In this document: positions 16,192-20,013 of the stretch, one piece after another
How positions within the stretch are numbered: the stretch's first letter is position 1
Layout: each line of letters starts with the position of its first letter
Assembly (NCBI GenBank): GCA_024643595.1
Contig: JAHEMS010000009.1
Location: 1 to 20,013 of the forward strand
Length of the DNA: 20,013 nucleotides
Reading direction: 5' to 3'
DNA from: Bacteroidota bacterium
Lineage (GTDB): Bacteria; Bacteroidota; Bacteroidia; Cytophagales; Cyclobacteriaceae
Translations under genes and position numbers: made by a program
The notes under the pieces: model-generated
Databases searched by the model: none
What the model saw: the letters and a program-made list of their open reading frames with translations, nothing else
What the model was told of the DNA's origin: nothing

Positions 16192-16611
16192 TTATTGCGC
16201 GGATATATTCCTTAGTTTTCTCATTAACACCCAGAACTCATTACCATAGTGCACTAATATTTCCTCGCCCGCTTTAATGTTGCGGATAGCATCTATATAG
16301 CAACGCTTACCTTCACTCACATATTCTGAATTATTGCGCAACCCTTTAACACGAACTAATCCCCTGGCATCATTGGCATAGCGACCGAACGTTTTCACCG
16401 CGGGCAATGCGTTGATCACCGTGTTTCGATTAATGTACATCAGGTAGCCGTTGATACCATCCTGCTCTTTTACTTCGCGCCAGGGTTGTAGACGTCCCTT
16501 ATATTCAACAATGCGGGTGCCTTTTTTAATATCCGTTACCGTAAACAATCCCTTGCCTGCATTGTGCAGGCCTGACTTTTTAATGATCAGCTGTTTTTCA
16601 AGAAAGGGCAA
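16192..16611 (-). CDS. Small SET-domain protein-lysine methyltransferase
   Basis: The whole 139-residue protein is a SET domain. It has GKGLFTVTDIKKGTRIVEYKG (residues about 19-39), where GKGLF is the first S-adenosylmethionine-contacting loop. 'INALPAVKTFGRYANDARG' is the counterpart of the eukaryotic RFINHS motif, and GEEILVHYGNEFW carries the conserved C-terminal tyrosine. There are no pre-SET or post-SET domains. It should methylate lysine on a protein, but the target in bacteria is unknown. The gene begins 15 bases after the phosphate permease stop on the same strand, so the two are probably co-transcribed. It converges with the DUF952 gene. All motifs look intact, suggesting an active enzyme rather than a remnant. 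Confidence 0.88.
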   Translation of the reverse strand: MPFLEKQLIIKKSGLHNAGKGLFTVTDIKKGTRIVEYKGRLQPWREVKEQDGINGYLMYINRNTVINALPAVKTFGRYANDARGLVRVKGLRNNSEYVSEGKRCYIDAIRNIKAGEEILVHYGNEFWVLMRKLRNISAQ

Positions 16612-16626
16612 ACCGAAAGAATTAAA

Positions 16627-18882
16627 TCATAAGCCGGTGTTGATATTTTTTTCAGCAGGCAAGGCATCCAGTTCCTGGTAAAGTTGGGGGAGGTCATGAA
16701 CGCATTCGATAATATCTTTAAACTCGAGTAATAGCCGGGTTTGCAATAGACCCATGCGATTTCCTATTTCATCTTTTTGGACATCCATGACCAGGTTGTC
16801 TAAGGAGTTATTCAATAAAGAAATCAAGGTATTATATTTTACTTCATGCTCTGCCGTGATTGGTTTGCCTACTTCTATCAATTGAATAGCATGCCCGATA
16901 AATTCACCGGCCGATTTTTCAATCGTATTCATTAGCTCACTGTATCTTCGTTTAGGTGCGGAATGGTGATTGGTAACGTGCGTAAAGATAATATCACTTA
17001 TCAGTTGCATACTTTGATAGAGATCTTGCATCTTGTCAAAAACAAGAATATAAAGCCGACCGGTAGCCAGGTTTCCCTTGCTCATTTTACGCACCAGCTT
17101 GATAATTTTTGTATCTACTTTATCATTTTGCTCCTTCAGTTTTGAAAGTTCACCGCGTGACTTCTTTAAGACATCAGGATTTTCGTTCATCAATGCCTTA
17201 ATACTATGAGCCACCGCTAGCTGAACAATAGTCAGTGCTTTCACCGTGTTGAATTTACTTTCGCTTAGAGCTAATTGAATATTAAACTGCTTTAATTCCA
17301 GAAGTTTGTTGTCATCTTTTACTTTGGCTTCATGCCGGTTGAAAGCAACATGGCTTCTTATGAGCAAGAAAGCGGCTACGGCAGCAAGCACAAGTGGACC
17401 AGCTTCACCGGTTTTATACATAATGAGCGCTAAAAGTCCGCTGGAAAACAGCGCGACTACGGCAGTAATGAGCCATCCGGCAATCACATTGATCACACCG
17501 GCAACGCGATACACTGCGCTTTCACGCCCCCAGGCCTGATCCGCAAAGGACGAACCCATAGCGACCATGAACGTTACAAAGGTGGTGCTTAATGGAAGCT
17601 TATTAGCAGTACCATAGGCAATCAGCGCACTGGCAACTAATAAATTTATGCTTGCACGGATTAAGTCGAATGATGCGGCATCTTGTACAGCAACTTCCGA
17701 GTGATCTTTTTCAAATCGGGTTGATAGGAGCACTGACCAGCTCTTGGGCATGATCATTTCCATTTTACGGCCCAGCCATAAACCACTGCCCACCAAAGCG
17801 CGGGAAACTATATTGGGTTTAAATCGTTCGTCCCCTTCTTCTTGTCTGCCTAATGAAACTTCGGTCTGGGTAACCTTTCTGCTCTTGGCGTTAAACCACA
17901 GGGTGAGTACCATCACTAATCCTCCAATGAGTAAGAGCCAATAAGGAGTAACTATTTTTGAACTTAATATCTCCATGGTATATTCATTGGCCGCCAAGCC
18001 TGATGCAGACCACTTCTGATACGATACTAACCCGGCAACAGGCACACCAATAAAATTCACCAGGTCATTTCCTGCAAAAGCCATGGCTAACGAAAAGGTA
18101 CCCATCAATACAATGGCTTTTAAAGGATTAACATCTTTCCACCACATCAATACCTGGATGAGAATAGACCAGAACACTACGGATACCACCATTATCTGCC
18201 AGGTATTACTCATAATCCACTTGATCTGTTCATCGGTTACCAGGGAGCTGCCTTTTACCCCTTTGATCAATAAGAAATAAGTGATAAACGAAATAGAGAG
18301 TCCGCTGAAAATAGCTCCGTATTTTTTTAATGTCTTCTTTAGTTTGAAAGTGAAAATAATTCGTGCAACGTGTTGAACCAGTGAACCAAAAATGAAAGAG
18401 AGTAAAACCGAAAGAAAAATTCCGGAGATGATAGTAATTGCGCTTGAGTAATTAATGACTTCCTTCCAGGTTTCCAGGCCATTTCCGCGATCGAATGAAA
18501 TCATTAACCCAGTAACTAGTGCTGCACCCAATAATTCAAATACCAGGGAGACAGTGGTGGAAGTTGGTAATCCCAATGAATTAAAGAAATCCAATAGGAG
18601 TATATCGGTAATCATCACCGCGAGAAATACGAGAATCAATTTATCGAACGTAAAGAATCCCGGATTAAAAATTCCGTTGCGCGCAATTTCCATCATACCA
18701 CTGGAAAACAAAGACCCCAACAGTATCCCAATACTCGCCACTGACAGTATCACCTGGAAGGAGGCCACCTTAGAACCAATCGCTGAATTGAGAAAGTTTA
18801 CGGCATCGTTACTAACGCCGACAACAAGGTCGACAAGGGCAACGGCCAAAAGAATGACTACAACTACAATGTAAAAGTCCAT
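16627..18882 (-). CDS. PiT-family phosphate permease with PhoU-like cytoplasmic tail
   Basis: This 751-residue inner-membrane protein is a low-affinity phosphate transporter of the PiT type. The two family signatures are present as an inverted pair: GVSNDAVNFLNSAIGS at 22-37 (Asn25/Asp26) with the partner GLPTSTTVS, and FAGNDLVNF (Asn272/Asp273) with the later KLPLSTTF. Around ten to twelve hydrophobic segments fill roughly 1-510. From about residue 515 the protein becomes soluble, charged and helical, resembling the phosphate-regulatory PhoU family. Ordinary bacterial PiT proteins are about 400-500 residues and use a separate PhoU-like partner, so here transporter and regulator appear fused. 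It is the first gene of a likely two-gene unit with the SET methyltransferase. PhoU similarity is judged by pattern only. Confidence 0.92.
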   Translation of the reverse strand: MDFYIVVVVILLAVALVDLVVGVSNDAVNFLNSAIGSKVASFQVILSVASIGILLGSLFSSGMMEIARNGIFNPGFFTFDKLILVFLAVMITDILLLDFFNSLGLPTSTTVSLVFELLGAALVTGLMISFDRGNGLETWKEVINYSSAITIISGIFLSVLLSFIFGSLVQHVARIIFTFKLKKTLKKYGAIFSGLSISFITYFLLIKGVKGSSLVTDEQIKWIMSNTWQIMVVSVVFWSILIQVLMWWKDVNPLKAIVLMGTFSLAMAFAGNDLVNFIGVPVAGLVSYQKWSASGLAANEYTMEILSSKIVTPYWLLLIGGLVMVLTLWFNAKSRKVTQTEVSLGRQEEGDERFKPNIVSRALVGSGLWLGRKMEMIMPKSWSVLLSTRFEKDHSEVAVQDAASFDLIRASINLLVASALIAYGTANKLPLSTTFVTFMVAMGSSFADQAWGRESAVYRVAGVINVIAGWLITAVVALFSSGLLALIMYKTGEAGPLVLAAVAAFLLIRSHVAFNRHEAKVKDDNKLLELKQFNIQLALSESKFNTVKALTIVQLAVAHSIKALMNENPDVLKKSRGELSKLKEQNDKVDTKIIKLVRKMSKGNLATGRLYILVFDKMQDLYQSMQLISDIIFTHVTNHHSAPKRRYSELMNTIEKSAGEFIGHAIQLIEVGKPITAEHEVKYNTLISLLNNSLDNLVMDVQKDEIGNRMGLLQTRLLLEFKDIIECVHDLPQLYQELDALPAEKNINTGL

Positions 18883-18905
18883 AGCGTTTAGGTTCTGGTA
18901 GATTC

Positions 18906-18936
18906 CAAAAGTACCTTTAAAATTGGATTTTATAAA
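18906..18936 (-). promoter_or_regulatory. Candidate Bacteroidota promoter for the phosphate permease-SET unit
   Basis: On the - strand TACTTTTG (complement of 18906-18913) matches TANNTTTG exactly, and 19 bases further upstream is TTTA, three of four bases of a TTTG -33 element. Position and spacing are close to ideal. Transcription would start near 18899, with a leader of about 16 bases before the ATG at 18880-18882. Confidence 0.5.
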
Positions 18937-18956
18937 AGAACTACCTTTATGGAATC

Positions 18957-19337
18957 ATGAAGGATTTTAAAAAATATTATCTGGTTGAGGCCTCTCCGGA
19001 CCAGGTATTTCTGGCCCTTACCAATGAAGCCACTTTTCAACTTTGGTCGGGTGATACTGCTGATATTCAGGCGTTTCCGGGAGGAGAATTTTCGCTATGG
19101 GATGGTAGTATTGTCGGTAAGTTTGTTGAATTGGACCCATCAGGCAAAATTGTTCAACAGTGGTATTTTGGTGATCAGGTGGTTGAATCGATTGTTACTC
19201 TCAAGTTACATCCCCATGCGCAAGGGACTTCAGTAGAATTGCGCCATGTTAATATACCGGATAGCGATTATCAGGACATTGTTGATGGATGGAATGATGT
19301 CTATTTCGCCTCGCTTCAGGAATTTTATGAAGACTAA
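18957..19337 (+). CDS. START-like (SRPBCC/AHSA1-type) domain protein
   Basis: The protein has 126 residues. The fold is recognised from the opening KKYYLVEASPDQVFLALTNE, the 'LWSGDTADIQAFPGGEFSLWDG' segment, where Trp and the PGGEF turn are characteristic, the 'DQVVESIVTLKLHPHAQGTSVELRHV' strands, and a C-terminal helix (GWNDVYFASLQEFYED) that closes the ligand cavity. Such helix-grip proteins bind hydrophobic ligands or act as co-chaperones related to Aha1; ligand and partner are unknown here. It is a short cytoplasmic protein, divergent from the phosphate permease with a 74-base shared promoter region and convergent with the MaoC gene. A near -7 match (TACCTTTA, 18942-18949) ends only eight bases before the ATG, so the message may have almost no leader. 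Confidence 0.87.
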   Translation: MKDFKKYYLVEASPDQVFLALTNEATFQLWSGDTADIQAFPGGEFSLWDGSIVGKFVELDPSGKIVQQWYFGDQVVESIVTLKLHPHAQGTSVELRHVNIPDSDYQDIVDGWNDVYFASLQEFYED

Positions 19338-19351
19338 GGCAGATATGAATA

Positions 19352-19816
19352 TCAATTAAAATGATAAAGAAAGACCAGTATTCCGGTGAATGCCGCCTTG
19401 GCGTTATCCTTTATTTCAAGCACAACCTCCACTTCAAATTTAGTGATCCCGCGGAGGTTGACGATACTATGCAATTTAGCTCGTAGCCTAACCTCATTAT
19501 TCACCATCACGGGCTGATTGAATTTTAGTTTTTCAATACCATAATTGATCATCATTTTCACATTCTTAAATTCAGCAATCTGATCCCACAGATGTGGAAC
19601 CAGCGAAAGGGTGAGGTATCCATGAGCTATGGTGCTTTTAAAAGATGTCTCTGCTTCTGCCCGCACGGGGTCGGTATGAATCCATTGATGATCCAGGGTG
19701 GCATCGGCAAACATATTAATTTGCTCTTGCGTGATTTGCAGGTATTCAGATACTCCGAGTTCTTTACCCCTATACGTTTCAAATTCTGCGAAGCTGCTGA
19801 TTACCAATACGGCCAT
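19352..19816 (-). CDS. MaoC-type hotdog-fold hydratase/dehydratase
   Basis: This 154-residue protein belongs to the MaoC/R-specific enoyl-CoA hydratase family. The hydratase signature is FADATLDHQWIHTDPVRAE, with the likely catalytic pair Asp42 and His47, followed by the conserved IAHGYLTLSL helix start. 'MINYGIEKLKFNQPVMVNNEVRLRAKL' is the second typical block of NodN-like members. It should hydrate enoyl-CoA or dehydrate 3-hydroxyacyl-CoA in the cytoplasm, in fatty acid turnover or a related acyl-thioester step. The gene stands alone, ending 14 bases from the convergent START-like gene and divergent from the partial gene at the window end. The acyl substrate cannot be predicted. Confidence 0.92.
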   Translation of the reverse strand: MAVLVISSFAEFETYRGKELGVSEYLQITQEQINMFADATLDHQWIHTDPVRAEAETSFKSTIAHGYLTLSLVPHLWDQIAEFKNVKMMINYGIEKLKFNQPVMVNNEVRLRAKLHSIVNLRGITKFEVEVVLEIKDNAKAAFTGILVFLYHFN

Positions 19817-19934
19817 AAAACGATATTTTTTTTGAACTTAGCACAATATAAAGAAATTCGTTAATCTAGAAACAGCGATTCTTTTTATTCATTTTAGGCG
19901 ATTAACTTAACTTCAATGGTTTGTTAGGAACACG

Positions 19935-20013
19935 ATGACCATGCTGGCAGTATATATCGATGGTGCTTTGCTTGTGCTTTTCCTCATGATTGCATTATGG
20001 ATGGTGAGCATTG
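19935..20013 (+). CDS. N-terminus of a membrane protein, truncated by the window end
   Basis: An ATG at 19935 opens a frame that stays open to the last base, giving 26 residues that form one hydrophobic helix (about VYIDGALLVLFLMIALWMV). An AGGAA about six bases upstream could serve as a ribosome site. The pattern, especially ALWMVSI, loosely recalls the start of DUF1295/steroid-reductase-like membrane proteins, but this is too short to decide. A second ATG at 19941 is an alternative start. Confidence 0.45.
   Translation, partial: MTMLAVYIDGALLVLFLMIALWMVSI

Noticed and set aside
18455..18874. Open frame of 139 codons on the + strand opposite the phosphate permease
   Set aside because: It is the complement of membrane-segment codons of the permease; its Thr/Asn-rich product is typical of such shadows.
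1..20013. Defence, phage, transposon or CRISPR system
   Set aside because: No transposase, integrase, nuclease, repeat array or terminal inverted repeat was found; all secure genes belong to metabolic, transport or small cytoplasmic families.

Overview
The window looks like chromosomal DNA from a member of the Bacteroidota, most likely a Cytophagales-type marine or soil heterotroph. The evidence is moderate GC, secreted proteins and lipoproteins with short Bacteroidota-style leaders, few Shine-Dalgarno sites, several matches to the Bacteroidota -7 promoter motif TANNTTTG, a sulfatase-linked carbohydrate locus, a phosphate permease of about 750 residues and a BioD-DRTGG-PTA phosphotransacetylase. 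I placed the lineage from gene content alone. No rRNA, tRNA, CRISPR array, insertion sequence, phage gene or long repeat was seen. The window is densely coding: the longest stretch without a gene is about 260 bases (6555-6817).

Left part (1-11186, mostly + strand), carbohydrate use. The 3' end of a large toroid-like protein is followed by a secreted sulfatase, a lipoprotein that fuses a sugar-dehydrogenase-type propeller to cytochrome c, and a secreted lactonase-type propeller. A convergent orphan beta-barrel-like protein (5766-6554) separates these from a second + strand group: a Gfo/Idh/MocA oxidoreductase, a hexuronate/aldonate-type MFS transporter, a zinc alcohol dehydrogenase whose start overlaps the transporter stop, and an esterase-D-like hydrolase. 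Read together, this suggests desulfation of a sulfated glycan, periplasmic oxidation of a sugar to a lactone and then an acid, import of the acid, and cytoplasmic redox conversion. Only the protein families are visible; the pathway and its substrate are inferred.

Middle part (11204-15623, - strand), overflow and energy metabolism. pta and ackA form a compact pair making acetate and ATP from acetyl-CoA. A lipoprotein metal-dependent amidohydrolase follows in the same direction. A perfect 20-base palindrome lies upstream, between pta and the divergent DUF952 gene.

Right part (15865-20013), housekeeping and small genes. These are a DUF952 protein, a PiT-type phosphate permease with a PhoU-like cytoplasmic tail, a small SET-domain methyltransferase directly behind it, a START-like protein, a MaoC-type hydratase, and the first 26 codons of a membrane protein running off the end.

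There is no obvious defence, mobile or secondary-metabolite system. The best candidates for something undescribed are the two-part sugar oxidation/import locus, the permease-SET methyltransferase pair, and the palindrome upstream of the DUF952 gene.
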